DNA from: Cunninghamia lanceolata
Taxonomy: Eukaryota > Streptophyta > Pinopsida > Cupressales > Cupressaceae
DNA: 64,000 nt
Assembly: GCA_027924645.1 (NCBI GenBank)
Contig: BSBN01000860.1
Location: forward strand, 7,750,001 to 7,814,000
Direction: 5' to 3'
Under the pieces are notes generated by a model. It searched no databases and was not told the origin of the DNA. It saw nothing but the letters and a program-made list of their open reading frames with translations. Both the position numbers and the translations under genes were made by a program. Positions 1-14,121 of the stretch are shown in pieces (position 1 is the first letter of the stretch; every line of letters starts with the position of its first letter).

Positions 1-425
1 TGCAACATTAACACATTACAACATTACAACATTTTCCAAACACAAGATTGATCTTAGTTCCTCATGGAACTAGATCGGCTCACAAGGAATACAACATAGG
101 TATGAGATGGTCTCCTGTATTTGTGGTTTCGTTAGTAATACCTGCACACTTAAACTCGAAGTCAATACTACATAGAGATATCATAGCCAAAGCAAAACTA
201 AATACATGCATCTTAAACATTCTACCATATAATCACATTGAAGTTCCATATCCATTCATCATTTTCTTAAAAGCAACATCTAATTATCATTGCACAATTA
301 TTTCCTTAAAAATCAATTAGGTTTAATAAGCAAGATTCCAGATCAAAAGTCTCTCAACATATAAATAAAAATCAATATCACTGCAAATAGTCTCATGAAC
401 AGTAGTGTAAAAAGTAGGCCTCACA
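1..425 (-). repeat. Element 1 3' LTR, partial
   Basis: The repeat matches 17440-17864 base for base apart from about 16 substitutions. On the minus strand it begins TGTGAGGCC directly after the purine tract. Homology reaches base 1, so the LTR continues left of the window. The open frame at 48-320, also open at 17487-17759, lies inside it and most differences between copies change the amino acid, so I do not call it a gene. Confidence 0.85.
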
Positions 426-437
426 TCCTCTCCCCCT
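426..437 (-). promoter_or_regulatory. Polypurine tract of element 1
   Basis: The reverse complement reads AGGGGGAGAGGA and is immediately followed by the LTR start TGTGAGG. This is the usual primer position for plus-strand DNA synthesis in Ty3 elements. Confidence 0.8.
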
Positions 438-439
438 AA

Positions 440-1740
440 GATTGTACTTCCACCTGGAAGTCATCAAAGAGGTGAGGGTAAAGCGTCTTCAGTCTCGTAG
501 CATCTTCCCATGTTGCAGTGACCTCATCGTACATATCCCACTGGACCCTAGCCTGGTCTAGCTCTTGACCTCAAAGGCCCAACGTCTGATGAGCCAATAT
601 GCATATTGGCTCCAAAGCCAGCTGTCCGTCTGCCTCTACCTGAAGAGCACTCCAATCCAATACGTGAGACAAGTCAGATATATAACGACGTAAAACTGAA
701 ACATGAAAGACATCGTAGATACGAGACAGGCTAGGTGGCAAGGCTAAATGGTAGGCTACAGGTCCTATCCTCTATAGGATCTCAAAAGGTCATACAAATT
801 GGGGTGCGAGCTTAGAGCCCTTTCCGTAACGGATTGGACTCTTATGCGGTCGCACTCTCAAGAATACTCTGTCACCTACTGAGAAGCTTCGATTTGTCCT
901 CTTTGCATCTGCATACTTCTTCTGTCTATCCTGAGCTTCCTGCAGTCTCTGTCTGATCAAAGTAACCTGTTGTTCCATATCCTGGATTATTTCGGGACCA
1001 ATGGCAACTCGGTCCTCTAACCGATCCCAACTTAAAGACGTTCTACAAGGTCTGCCGTATAAAGCCTGATAAGGAGGCATACCCAATGAGTTGTGATGTC
1101 CATTATTGTAGGCGAACTCAACCAGATATAGGTACTCCTCCCATTTAGATTGATGATCCATAACATACATACGTAGCATATCCTCTAACACCTGATTAAC
1201 TCTTTCTGTCTGACCGTAGGTCTCAAAATGATAAGCAGAACTGAAGTTGATCTATGTGCCCAATGCCTGATGTAAAGCTCTCCAAAATGAAGATGTGAAA
1301 ATAGAGTCTCTATCAGATATGATACGGCGAGGTACTCCATGCAGTCTGACAATCTGATCTAGAAACACCCTCGCCACTGATGGTGCATTGTACGTTGTGC
1401 GTATTGGTGAGAAATGCGCCACCTTGGTTAATTTGTCAACTATCACCATGATGTCATCATGGCGTCGTGATGACATAGGTAGACCAACAATGAAGTCCAT
1501 GGAAATGGTGTCCCATTTCCATTCAGGTATCTCATGTGGGTATAAGAGTCCTGCTGGATGCTGATGCTTGGCCTTGACTCTCTGACACTCAAGACATCGA
1601 GCGACAAACTCTGCAATATCATGTCTCATCCTAGCCCAATGGTATAACTGCCACAAATCCGCATGCATCTTCTTCACTCCTGGATGAGCTACATAGGGGG
1701 CTCTATGAGCCTCAGAGAGTATCAATGCACGCAGATCACC
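440..1740 (-). pseudogene. Element 1 integrase with chromodomain-like C-terminus (decayed)
   Basis: Integrase catalyses insertion of the cDNA. The zinc-binding region is visible near 1600-1700 (HPGVKKMH ... CLECQ), followed by the catalytic core with MDFIVGLP, ISDRDSIF and ERVNQVLEDMLRMY. The core is interrupted by a stop near 1250, and QTE has become QTER in a damaged stretch. The C-terminal part carries the GKGSKLAPQFV and VFHVSVLRRYI motifs typical of chromovirus integrases. Near 450-570 the reading RVQWDMYDEVTATWED resembles a chromodomain, which in this family helps direct insertion to heterochromatin. Several stops and frameshifts make it non-functional. Confidence 0.85.
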
Positions 1741-1879
1741 CGCACGGGGTACATAGATGCACTGCTTATGTCTAAGTAATCCATTTGACTCCAGGAAATA
1801 TCCTATGAATTTACCCTTCAGGACCCTCTGATTCTGAATCTCCTATTGCACTTCAAGAAACCACTTGTCCTTAGGCAAA

Positions 1880-3460
1880 TGCTATAGAATACGTTCTCTC
1901 AAATCCACTTTCAAAGTCAGAGTCAGGATCTCGTGGCACCTTCGACTCAAAGCATCAGTGACCACGTTCTCTTTTCCCTTGATGTAGTGGACATCAAAGT
2001 CGTATTCACATAAGAACTCCATCCAATGCCACTGGCGGGTGTTCAAATTCGGCTGAGTGAAAATATACTGCAAGCTATGGTGGTCCGAATAGAGCTCAAA
2101 ATGTCAGCCTAAGAGGAAGTGTCTCCATCGAACAAGAGCATGAATGATAGCTACTAGCTCTAGATCGTGCGTAGGGTACTTTAGCTCATGTGTCTTAAGT
2201 TTTTACGATTCATAAGCAATCGCTCTACCACCCTGCATAAGCATAGCACCAAACCCCTCTAAAGATGCATCTGTGCAGACCACAAATTCTTCTGCCGGGT
2301 CAGGAACAGCTAATATGGGAGCACTAGTAAGACGTTCCTTAAGGATTCCAAAGGCCTTCTCACACGGCTCAGTCCATGTGAATCCTTTCCCTTTTCGCTG
2401 AAGGGAGGTGATAGGATGAGCTATTCTAGAGAAACCTTCCACAAACCTACGGTAGTAACTGGCTAATCCCATAAAGCTTCTTACTTCTGTAACACTGGTG
2501 GGTGCTGGCCAGTCTTGAATTGCCCTAATCTTTGATTGATCTATGAAGATACCATCGCCTAATAATATATGTCCCAAATACTACACCTCTATCCTGAAGA
2601 AAGCACATTTCGCCAGATTACCATACAGCTGATTCTCACGTAAACACTGCATTACTTGACGCAAATGGTCCACATGTTCCTCCTCGGTCCGTGAATAGAT
2701 CAAGATGTCATCAAGAAATATGATCATGAACCGATCTAGGTAGGTACGGAACACCCCGTTCATGAGACTCATGAACAATGTAGGAGCATTCGTCAATTCG
2801 AAGGGTACCACTGTGAACTCATAGTGACCATATCTGGTTTGAAAAGTAGTTTTATGAATATCTGCCTCTATAATTCTCAATTGGTGATAACTAGATTTTA
2901 GGTCAATCTTTGAAAATACTCTAGCTCCTTGCATCTGGTCAAAGAGATCGTCAATCCTCGGCAGAGGATATCAGTTCCTCACCGTTACTTTGTTCAACTA
3001 CCTGTAGTCCATGCATAGTCGAAGAGATCCATCCTTCTTCTTTACGAAGATAACTGGTGTGCCCCATGGAGATACACTAGGTCAGATGTGTTCCTTCTCT
3101 AGTAATTCTTCTAACTGCAGTTTCAGCTCTATAAGCTCATGTGTAGTCATTCTGTAAGGTGCTCGAGATACTGGTTCTGCCCTTGGTACTAGATCGATGT
3201 GGAAATCAACTTCTCTACGTGGAGGCATACCAGGTAACTCTGGTGGAAAGACATCTGCAAATTCCCTTAGGATGGGGTGATCATCTAATGTAGTCTGGGG
3301 TTCGTTTTCTGATCTATCACTGACTGTGATGGCAAATAACTGACATCCTTTCCGCATGTAATGCTTAAGTTGTTGAGTGGATACCGTTCGAGCAGTCGTG
3401 GGCTTCTGTATGCCCACAATCTCTACCGATGTGCCATGGTCATCTGTGCAACTAATCATC
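1880..3460 (-). pseudogene. Element 1 reverse transcriptase and RNase H (decayed)
   Basis: Read right to left, the segment encodes the linker and RT start (RREVDFHIDLVPRAEPVSRAPYRM), a damaged fingers region around 2940-3080, then [13 protein letters not shown] and the catalytic FLDDILIYS near 2690-2720. The connection follows with EVRSFMGLASYYRRF. RNase H begins with the catalytic CTDASLEGFGAML near 2255-2285 and ends near 1900-1930 with a KGKENVVTDALSRR motif. Stops near 2935, 2578, 2200 and 2075 break it into pieces, although the codons around them still align with the family. The gene order and the motifs FLDD and TDAS identify it securely as Ty3/gypsy. Confidence 0.9.
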
Positions 3461-3479
3461 TTCTAACGGCAATCCAGCT

Positions 3480-3890
3480 TGGCTCTGTGAGCCGCAAGCT
3501 AGTCCATGCCAAGAACTATGCCATAGGTTCCTAAAGGCATCACCCTAAGATCCCATGTTGTAGTGAATGAACCCAAGGAAACTTCACAATTTCAGACAAT
3601 GGAATCCACTAACATCCTGGCCCCAAAGGCCAACTCAACCTCCCACCTAATGTCCTGCCTAGAAGCCACCAGCCTGCAACATTCCACTAACGATGTAGAT
3701 ATAAAGGAGTTGGTAGCTCCGGAGTCAAAAAGGATAGAGATGGGAGACCTACAATCATACCTGCTGTCTCAATAACTGGGGCCTGAAAATTGGCCTGGCG
3801 GTTGTCAACCACTGCAAACATACGATGGGATTTACCCACGTCACCCACAGTCTACTCGGAACCTCCTGCATGATGCTATCCCCCAGCTGT
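3480..3890 (-). pseudogene. Element 1 aspartic protease remnant
   Basis: The minus strand at about 3704-3728 reads DSGATNSF, the catalytic loop of the retroviral-type aspartic protease that cleaves the polyprotein. Flanking residues (ILF before it, ISTS after it) also fit the family. No long frame remains open across the segment. Confidence 0.7.
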
Positions 3891-5354
3891 ATAACCCTAT
3901 GGGCACTCTCTAGCTATGTGTCCAGCTTCACCACAAGTATAACAAGGGCCTCTAACCTGCACCTGTACAGTCTGAGTTCTACTCGATTGCTGTTGTCCTG
4001 TTCTACCAGTAGACTCCTGTGAATCCCCTATACGACTGCTGTGGTCTCGTGGGTCCCGCAGGTGGTCCCTGCTGTCTCTAATCTCTACGCGGGCCCTATT
4101 GCTACCAACCTCTATTATTTCCCCCATATGATTTCTGTTGTGTTTTAGCTTTCTGTTGCTGCTATGACTGTTGTTGTTGTGGGGGTCTAGGAGGTAATGG
4201 TGTTGAACTGTATCCTCCTTTAGGGAAAGGCTGTGTTGTCCTACGAAAGTTTTGTTGATGCTGCTGCTATCCCCGATCCTGGAACTAAGGGTGAGAATTC
4301 TTCCCCCATCACTGAATCTCTTCAGCAATGTAAGCCTTTTCGGCAGCATCACTCAGTGTTTACAGATCTGCCATCCGAATAGGTCCTGATATACTGTGGT
4401 TTAGACCTCTGATGAACTTATGCACCAAGAGTTTCTCATCATGAAGATACTCTGCATATCTGGATAACTCTATAAATTTGCTCTCATACTATGCCACCGA
4501 GAGTCCCCTTTGTTGTAGATCATGAAACTCGTCTATACGATGCTATCGGTAGTGGTCAGATAGATATCGCATGTTGAAGCGCTCAATAAAAGTCTCCCAT
4601 GAGAGTGTATCTATGGAAAGGCAGTGCTTGCACTCCTTAGTGCGCCACCATGTAGCTGCAGCATCCCATAACAAGTGCACTACCACACGGGCCTTCGTGT
4701 TGCCTGCGTATGGACGCAACATGAAGTACCTGTCCAAACTGATAAGCCAGGCCTCTGCCTCGGCTCCCTCTATAGTTCCAATGAATGTAGGAGGGTTCAA
4801 TCTTAGTATATCCCTAATGGGATCTCCTCTGTCACTGTGCCCCCTGTAAGACTCATCTGCATGATACTCATAAGGCCTGGAACCAAATTGCTCTATTCTC
4901 ACTATCTCGTCATGCTTGACATGATGTGTGGGGCTCCTGCTACGGGCCCTGCCGCCGAACCAACCTCCTCTATATCAGGCAGTTTGACATACGGCTCCAC
5001 ACGTGGTACCCCTTGTGGCTCGACATGAGACTCAGCTCGTACCTCCATGCGTGGCTCCTCTCGCGGAACATCGCGAGGCTTGTCACGTGGCTCTACGCGC
5101 GGCTTTGCTACGGCCGGTGGAAGCCTATCCAAAATAGCCTGTAAGGCCTGTAAAATCTATGGTCCCATTTCAGGTGGGACGGGTGGTGCTTGTAGTACCT
5201 AAGGAACTAGTTGTGCCTGTAAAACTTGTTGAACTTGTGGATTTGGCTATTCTGGTGGGGCTGGCTGATCCAGTCCCACAACTGAAGAATCAGTGTGCAC
5301 CTTGGTCGCTGGAGTGCAGCGGGACACTAGTTACCGAACTCGTCTGGGAGGCAT
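3890..5354 (-). pseudogene. Element 1 gag (decayed)
   Basis: Gag forms the particle that packages the element RNA. A plausible start reads MPPRRVR at 5354, followed by stops. A proline/arginine/glutamate-rich repetitive stretch lies at 4902-5132. The conserved capsid part follows a frameshift at about 4900: FIGTIEGAEAEAWLISLDRYF and WWRTKE ... FIERFNMRYLSDHYR. The C-terminal part ends near 3900 with the zinc knuckle CYTCGEAGHIARECP, a canonical CX2CX4HX4C box that binds RNA. Stops and frameshifts separate these pieces. Confidence 0.85.
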
Positions 5355-5437
5355 CCTACAAAACGAGGTAACCTCTAGTTAGTTTGGTCGCGGAAGTGAT
5401 AATGTGCTCATACAAGCCTAGTGTTTTAAAATGACTG

Positions 5438-5450
5438 GGCTTTGATACCA
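5438..5450 (-). promoter_or_regulatory. Element 1 primer binding site, tRNA-iMet type
   Basis: The reverse complement reads TGGTATCAAAGCC, one base from the initiator tRNA-Met site TGGTATCAGAGC that many plant Ty3 elements use. It lies two bases inside the LTR end at 5453. Confidence 0.85.
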
Positions 5451-5452
5451 AA

Positions 5453-6529
<1,077 letters not shown>

Positions 6530-6862
6530 CTGTAGTGGCGGTGGCAGCGGCTCTGAGTTGGGCGAAGGTCGGAGTTGTAGGGGATGGCAAAAGGTGGAGG
6601 GTTGGATGTGGAGGTGGGCGGAGCAGTTGGGAGGCCACAGATGGCAGCGTTTAAGGGGGCAGGGCCGAGGGTATCGGCGATGGCGGAGTGTGGGGCGGTG
6701 TCGCGAACTATGCGCAGGCCGTGGTAGTAAGAGGTTCGGCGGGGATGTGGGGAGGGGCGAAGCCCCACCCACATCCCACGAAATGGGGTGTGGGTGGGGG
6801 TCCGCCCCTCCCCACACCCTATTGTAATATGTGGTAGTGGGGGGATTCAACCCCACCACCAT
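6530..6862. other. GC-rich island with three consecutive hairpins
   Basis: The stretch is GC-rich inside AT-rich flanks. Stem-loops occur at 6742-6777 (arms GGGATGTGGG / CCCACATCCC with an inner GGGGC-gaa-GCCCC), at 6786-6819 (arm GGGTGTGGG pairing with CCCACACCC, loop about 3 nt) and at 6831-6860 (GTGGTAGTGGGG against CCCCACCACC). Frames are open in several phases only because stops are rare in GC-rich DNA. Confidence 0.75.
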
Positions 6863-7034
6863 TCCTTTCTATGTGTTTGACTGTGTTAAAACAGCGACCT
6901 CCTCTATTTGTTTTTCAATGTAATTTTGAATTTTGAATTAATATTAATTAAAAATATATATATGTGTGTGTGTATTCATATATATTCACAAGTATTTCAA
7001 TATTTTTATTTCCAAAATTTCATTTTAAAAGAAC

Positions 7035-7035
<1 letters not shown>

Positions 7036-7075
<40 letters not shown>

Positions 7076-7076
7076 A
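7036..7076. repeat. (TA)n(TG)n compound microsatellite
   Basis: A TA run passes directly into a TG run of about 24 bp. Confidence 0.9.
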
Positions 7077-10000
7077 ATGCCTCGTCATGCAACCCTAGAG
7101 TGCTAGACTAAAAGTGCAAAAAAGTTACAGAAATATTTTTTTTTGAAAGCAAGATAGTGCAAAGTAGTAACCAAACATATCATATTACACCGTATAAACG
7201 AAATTACTCTTCTAACAACTCGAGGGCAACATAACTACATTTATGACAGAAAATAAAACTACAGAAGCGATAGCCATTACACTGCTAAAATAGATACAAA
7301 TAACTTTTACTATAACTGGATAGATTAATTACAGAGTCTCAGTACAGGATTACATGATTACAAGATTATAAGACTGATCATGTCAGTTTACAAAAGAATA
7401 CATAAGAAAGCATACAACTCTAAAGGAGGAGAGCGAACTAGATCTGGAACACTACTGTGCAGAACTCGAACCGTATCTCCAAAAAGGACCAATGGATAGC
7501 TCTTACCGCCCAACCATGTGGGACCCTAAGGCCCACCCCTCCGAGCTAGGAGATAACATAAGGTCCCACAACAACGGACAGTCAGGTAGACAGAGGACTA
7601 AAGAACAAGGACAGTGCATGACTTCCAACCGCACAAGTCAATATCACTAACAACACAATAGTACTTCCAGAGGCAACACTTAACAAATGGGGGAGAGTAC
7701 AACTAGGGAATTCTAGGTTGCAGTAGGGAGAGTGTCATCGCATGGTCCTAACATGGGTTACCCAAGCTATCTATCACCAGAAGCCAGCCCCCATCTATGG
7801 TTACCCTCGCAGCCTCTCTCTAGGCACCAACTCCATAGGGTGACACATGCGGAATCAACATTCCTTTCGTGAGGACAAGGAAGTTGATTTTGCCAACCAT
7901 GGCCTTCTCATCTCATCCTTAGCCTGAACGAGCACTACAGGCATGAGTGAGGCATCCAATTATCTTGTTAGTGTGAAAACTACCCAACCCCTAGATTAAT
8001 TATTAGGTTATCACTTGATTACCAACTTCCAATGGGTTACCCTGGCAGCCACTTTGGGCACTGGCCCCACATTGGAAGCCACTCCCCTACCTGCACCTAG
8101 AAACCCTATCCATCACACATAACAACTATCATCATAACAGCAAATATACATAATAATGCAAGGCATCAACCATCTTGCAACCAATCACAACATAATAAAT
8201 CACCAGAGCAAGGCATGGGTCCTCTTGCTCCAACATCTCCACCATAACAAGGTGTATTCCAGAGCAAGGCATGGGTCCTTTTGCTCCAAAAATCTCATAA
8301 AATAAACCAACCCAGAAATTTATTACATGCCAACAACAGAAATGAACCACCACAATTATGAAGGACTTTACCACATGGATTCAAGACATAACAACAGGAC
8401 TAGATGTACTGAGCAAGGCATTATCCCTCTTGCACAGTCGTTAAAATCATATAAACCATAAGCAGAGAGAAGTCAACATCACATAAAACCAAAACATGCT
8501 CATCCTTTAACTAGAATGCAATAATACAAGGATCAACCCACAACTACCCCTACTGGCCTCTGGAATAAACTTTCACTAGGCACCACTGTAACACAACAAT
8601 CCCACATTAACATTTACTGTCAAAAGCACAACTCCTTCAATTAGACCAATCCAATTAACATACCCTAAGTGCAAAATATAATATGACATACTAACCATGG
8701 ATCTTCAAAACAGTACCGTACTCATAAGATGCCCATGAATCAATACAACATTCACTTCAATTATTCTACTATTCCTTGTAACTAAGAAGATATAAACAAC
8801 AACATAATTTATTATATCAAATGGGATCCATGAATGTGGACTTCATTATGAATGCAAACAACAACTCATCAAAGTCCAAAACACTTATAACAAAGAGTTA
8901 GCACTTATACTCAACATTTAATTCACTACTAGGAAAAGTTAACAATAACCATTACTCGACAAGACACCTGATGAGCAACGCTTAGAACTAAACTATCTAA
9001 AAGACATCACAATTGATTCTATTCTTAACCCAATAACATGATAAGCCTATCACTTTTAAACTAAGATGCGATGCTCACTAAGAACCTCAAGATCCAAACC
9101 CTACATCCTACCTTATTGATGATAACTAAAGTTCTCATACAGGAGACATAATACTCTACCAACATATTAGTATTAACAACATTACCTAGATTAAAACATA
9201 GACAAGCTAGGTCTCGAGAATTCACACTTGATCACTTGCATAACCTTTATTAGGCTAATCATTAAACTTTACTTACACAAGGAGTTCCTAACCAGTTAAA
9301 TTCTAGTATGGATGCCAATCTAGTAAATCAAGATAAGAATAAGTCCCAGTCTAAACTCAATACAACATCCTATCTTCAAATGTAATGAAGAACAATTATA
9401 ACCAAATTAGATACTAGAACAGCTTTAACATAATACACTTGGTTTCTCACTTATTCACTCCTAAACACAACTTTTGTTAGATAGAAAAATTAATTTGAAC
9501 TCATATTTTTGCTTCCATATATCTCAATACAATAGTTAATTAATAACATATTTTAATACAATAAACAATTCAACGCCAATAAGATAGCCACATACACTAT
9601 ATTTACTAAGACAATGGACTAAGTGTTCCCTAATCTATCTATTAAGCTAGTAAACTTATCCAATAATAATCATGCAAACTTGGTTGAGATTGGATTTGAT
9701 GCACAGTGTAGTGAAAACCAATAACATAACTTCGTTTGATACATATCTAATTCTAACACACAGGTAATTATTGAACCTATTTCCAAAAGAATTATATATT
9801 AAAACACTTATAATTAGATGATGCCTTCTCAACCACTAATCCACTATAGCAGATTACACATGACATTAATAAATCTATAACTATATAATCATATCAACCT
9901 TTAATTAATCTAATTAAACAGATGCATCAGATGCAATGCAATCTATATCTACTAATTTTCTTTATTGTATTCCTTTCAAACTATAGATAAATCAAATGGT

Positions 10001-13000
10001 CCAATCAACTAAATTTCAATAATTTAATTTAATAAAATCACTTAACTATAATATTTGATTTACATTTGTCTTTAAATGACAATCTAATACAAGATATATA
10101 TATATATACAATTCATTACCCTAATAATTTTGTTATATCCAATTACATTTAATCATATTAGCAACTAGATTTAAGTTATATCTCCACAAGAATTCATATT
10201 AAAATCAATAACAATCTATATCCATACCTACAAGAGTTCTAAGATCGTATAATGGAGTTAAACAAACAATTAAATTGGTTTCTAAAACATGTAGAAAGAC
10301 AATACAGTTTTGAGATACATAATTCCTATCAATGTAACTCACAGACACAACCTAATTTCATATCAACCAATGTTAACACTTCACTCAGTTGGACTAATTT
10401 CTTTTATACCTTTGTCTCGTTAAACACACCATAAATAACTGCAAGATCCTACCAAGTTGACGTCGAAGTTGGTCAATCATACAACAATCAAATGAATTGA
10501 AAGAAATTTCCTATCACTTAAGAGTATGACTGCTCCAAAAGAATTCCACTATCTCTCGAGAATGTTCCATGATAAAAATGAATGCAATAGTTGTAACCTC
10601 CAATATCCCCTAAAGGCAACGACAAACAGAAAATGAGTCAATACAAAATTGGTATCACCATTGTATCTTAACTGTGGCATCAGCTGTGAGGGCAAATTGG
10701 ACATCAACAAGATAAGAATTAGACTACATAACCTGCATTACATTGCTGAGAGAGAATCCTAGTAAAACCCTCTAACACAAATAATAAGGCACAAGACGAA
10801 TAAAAAGATACAAAACATGGACCACTTGCTCCTGTAATGTTCTATTACTCTTCCAGATGGAATAGGGTAAAAGTGTTGGATATTACTCACATTGCACATT
10901 TCCCTATCCTATAGTTGATCTACATCTCATGATTTGCATTAACCATACCCTAACTAACTAGGGGTAGTTTTGGAGGTTGGGCAAGGGGTTAGAACACCTT
11001 GTATGCCATATGTGTACCTCTATTGTTTAGTGATTGGTCACAAGAGAATATGGGATTGCCTCTTGATTTTTATTTTGTGTAATGGCTCCTGTCCCATATG
11101 TTTCTTCCTCACTATTTTTGTGTGTAATTGGTTTATTTTCTACAAGTGGTATTAGTACCTTATTCATCCTGTGCCTAGAATGAATGATGCCCTTGAATTG
11201 TTTTATGGACTGGGAGTTATTTGAGCAATAGGCATACATGTACTTGTTGTCTAGAACCCAGAATAATCTGATTTGTAACAGCAATCATAAGATTCAGAAA
11301 TCAGGATTATATGTCAGTGTAATTTCATATCAACTGCTCAAAAAAACAATTACTAGAAATATCAGCCTAGATACAAATCATGCCAAAATATTACAAATAA
11401 AGAGAATTTATCATGGAGAATAACTGACCTGGGAATGATTGCATTCATGGTTATGCAAGCAATTATGCTTCTATGAATACTATAAAGTTCTTTTACAACT
11501 CTACTCCCATTTTGATTCTAATATCTAACCTTTATAACCCTACTATGGTCAACGCCTACTAAGAGGTGGGTCCTAATATTCCAAAATTACTTATATGGTC
11601 GACACTCGACACTAAAGAAGGCAGATTTAGCATCTAAGAATTCTAATTTGGTCGAAGGCATAAAAAAATGTGTCTAATGTAGATATAATATCACAATCGT
11701 CTAAATTGAGACTTAACATCTTCATATAACTTCCAAGCATATTATGAAGATACTAAATACAAATACAATCGAATACATATTATTGGCTTACCATGATACC
11801 ATAGTTACAATGAAATTCAAAGACCTACAGCTAGCAAACTAAGGAACAGGTCATAATCTACGGCTAATATATATAGATGACACATGCAAAGTTAAATGAC
11901 ATTACTTCAAATAAAATTTGATTTTAACTTTCTCCTACTTCTTTTTGATAAAATGGTACTCCAACAAATGCATAGAGCATTCAAAATATTGCATATCTCA
12001 TACTTCCAACTAGCTTTACACTGCCACTAAAAAGAAAATGCAGATCACAACTATACTACCAAGTAAAATATAATGCCTTATATTACCAGTGAATTTGTAT
12101 GGAATCGACTAATGTAATTCAATATTGCTATGAAAACTAAACAACATTTGCAACCTCAATATGGTGCAGATCTAAACATTGATCTACCACTGATCTGGTT
12201 GACACCTGCCAAAAAGGCCTAATTCATTGCTTATAACCTTCTAATATGGGTTAATATATATCAAAAGACAAAAACTATCCTTTAGAAACTTTCTTAGTAT
12301 GATTTGATGCCTATCAAAAAGGTAGATTATATGAATAAACCATAAATCCTCAGCTAGCATTAAGGTGGATCTTTAAACTATGAGAATTAACTCTTACTTA
12401 AGCACCTAGTTTGGCTCAAGTATAAACAAAATTGACCAAATATTTTACTCTAAAATCTGTAAGCTACACAGTGTGAGTACCATCAGAGCGATATATATTT
12501 GGGGAAACAGATATGGGTTTGAAGTAGAATATGGGCATCGGCATTTACATATGTAGAAGAATTCGGAAGGCAGGTGAAACATACCAGAACAAATTTATTC
12601 TTGCAAGCCAGTTGTTTGGGACAATATCGCCATTGTGAATGATATCTCTGCAATGCCCATTTTCCACCTCCAGATATCTACATCTTCTACATGTTAAAAA
12701 GTAGACTAACTCTTTCCATATTTGTCTCTGGTAGCAATGAGTTTCTTTGACAATTTTCTTGTGTGGTTGAGTCTGGTGACAGTTCCAAAGCCCATATTTT
12801 CTGATAGTAATTTTTAAGAAATCATATGCCATAGTTGCTCCCTCACACCAAGTGCTAAAAAAAGTTGAATTGATTCTCTACTCCCATAGTTGCTGATGCC
12901 AGTTTCATCTCTAGCTCCCCCGGGAATGCTTACATTTTGTCTCTTAAAAATATCAGGCCGGTTTTGCAGAGGGTCATTTTCCATGGCGAGAGGTGGATGC

Positions 13001-13950
13001 ATCCTTTGAAGAATATACGAAAAACAATGTTAAAGGGTGTGCTTTGCTGCTACATACCTGACAAGATTATGGGCAACAAGCATACTCCCAATAAGTGTGT
13101 CGAAGGCAAACCCTTATCAAAACTGATTTCAGCAAACCCTATGTCTTTTCTTCATCGATACCTATTCCTCTTGTCCCCAATGCTCTACTGTACCTGGCAA
13201 GATTTTGGGCACCCCCTCAGGCCTTCGCTCCTTTTGAGGAAGCTGTCTGCTAGTATACTTGTTGCTACCGTTTCATGTTTATCCAAACTCCAGTTATCTC
13301 ACATCGACACTCTCTCTCAAAAAGACAACATAGACTAAGATCCCTCATCGAATTTCATTAAGATTCAACAACTACATCATAAAAATGACACACTGACCAT
13401 GGGTCTTAGAGAAAGTAACATGATTTATAAGCGGCCCCTAATTCATTTTCACATTCTCTACTTAAGAGACTTGTATTTATGAAAGTATATACACATAGCC
13501 TAAAAGTAAATTAAAGGTTAGCCACAATATAATGACTTATACCAGTTTTCAAAATGATACCTCAAGATCTAAAACACTTCAAACCAAACTTCACCCATAT
13601 ACTCAACATTAATAACTAAAAAGGATAACTTGACTTCTTCATTAACAACTTTAAACCAACAAGGTTATTTCTCAAGGTACTTTACTCACATGGCATGGCC
13701 CAAAACAATAAAGAAACCCTACTTCCCCCAAGCTATCATACTTTTTCTGCAATACCATTGACTTGACTTACAAGGCAATACACACTGTTACATCTCCAAT
13801 ATTAGTGATTCTAGAATAGTAATACTAATTAAATCTATTACAACCACGTTTAAAGAGAATAACATGATACCAATATGGCATCAATCTCTTTCCTCAATTA
13901 AATATGCATAAGTAATTGGAGACCAAGTTACTCATCATTTGGGCAATTTC
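7077..13950. other. Anonymous interior of element 1 LTR
   Basis: No retroelement domain, RNA gene or convincing host gene is visible. Bases 7450-8100 are richer in CCA/TGG and hold short near-repeats such as the gagcaaggcatgggtcct motif at 8203 and 8262. Bases 8600-12500 are AT-rich. Short open frames occur at 12545-13002 on minus and 12937-13338 on plus, but I recognise none of them. Confidence 0.5.
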
Positions 13951-13954
13951 ACTT

Positions 13955-14121
13955 CTTCAAGTCCCCAATACAAATCCCAAGGAAGAACAGAAGAAGCAAG
14001 CTACTGCTAATGTCAATCCTATGGTTGACCAGGTGCACTGCAACATTGAATTTTGCAGGAGTGGTGAATCTTTAAGTGTTTTGACTGCCATACTTGCTTC
14101 CTTTAAGTATCTGGAACTAGG
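13955..14121 (+). other. Possible captured exon fragment (unidentified)
   Basis: Within an open frame (13916-14143) the sequence looks like an internal exon. A pyrimidine-rich stretch ending in AG precedes it at 13950-13956, and an AG|GTAATT donor-like junction follows the codons for KYLEL near 14118. The predicted peptide is of ordinary composition (NIEFCRSGESLSVLTAILAS), unlike the low-complexity surroundings. I cannot assign a protein family. It could be a host gene piece carried in the LTR, or chance. Confidence 0.25.

Noticed and set aside
48..320. 90-codon open frame in the element 1 3' LTR, also open at 17487-17759
   Set aside because: The two copies are LTR duplicates. Most differences change the amino acid, and no family is recognised, so shared openness is by descent.
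12545..13338. Short frames on both strands in the element 1 LTR, considered as a degraded host gene
   Set aside because: I compared them mentally with Lon-like and CXXC-type proteins and found no consistent match. Frames are interrupted.
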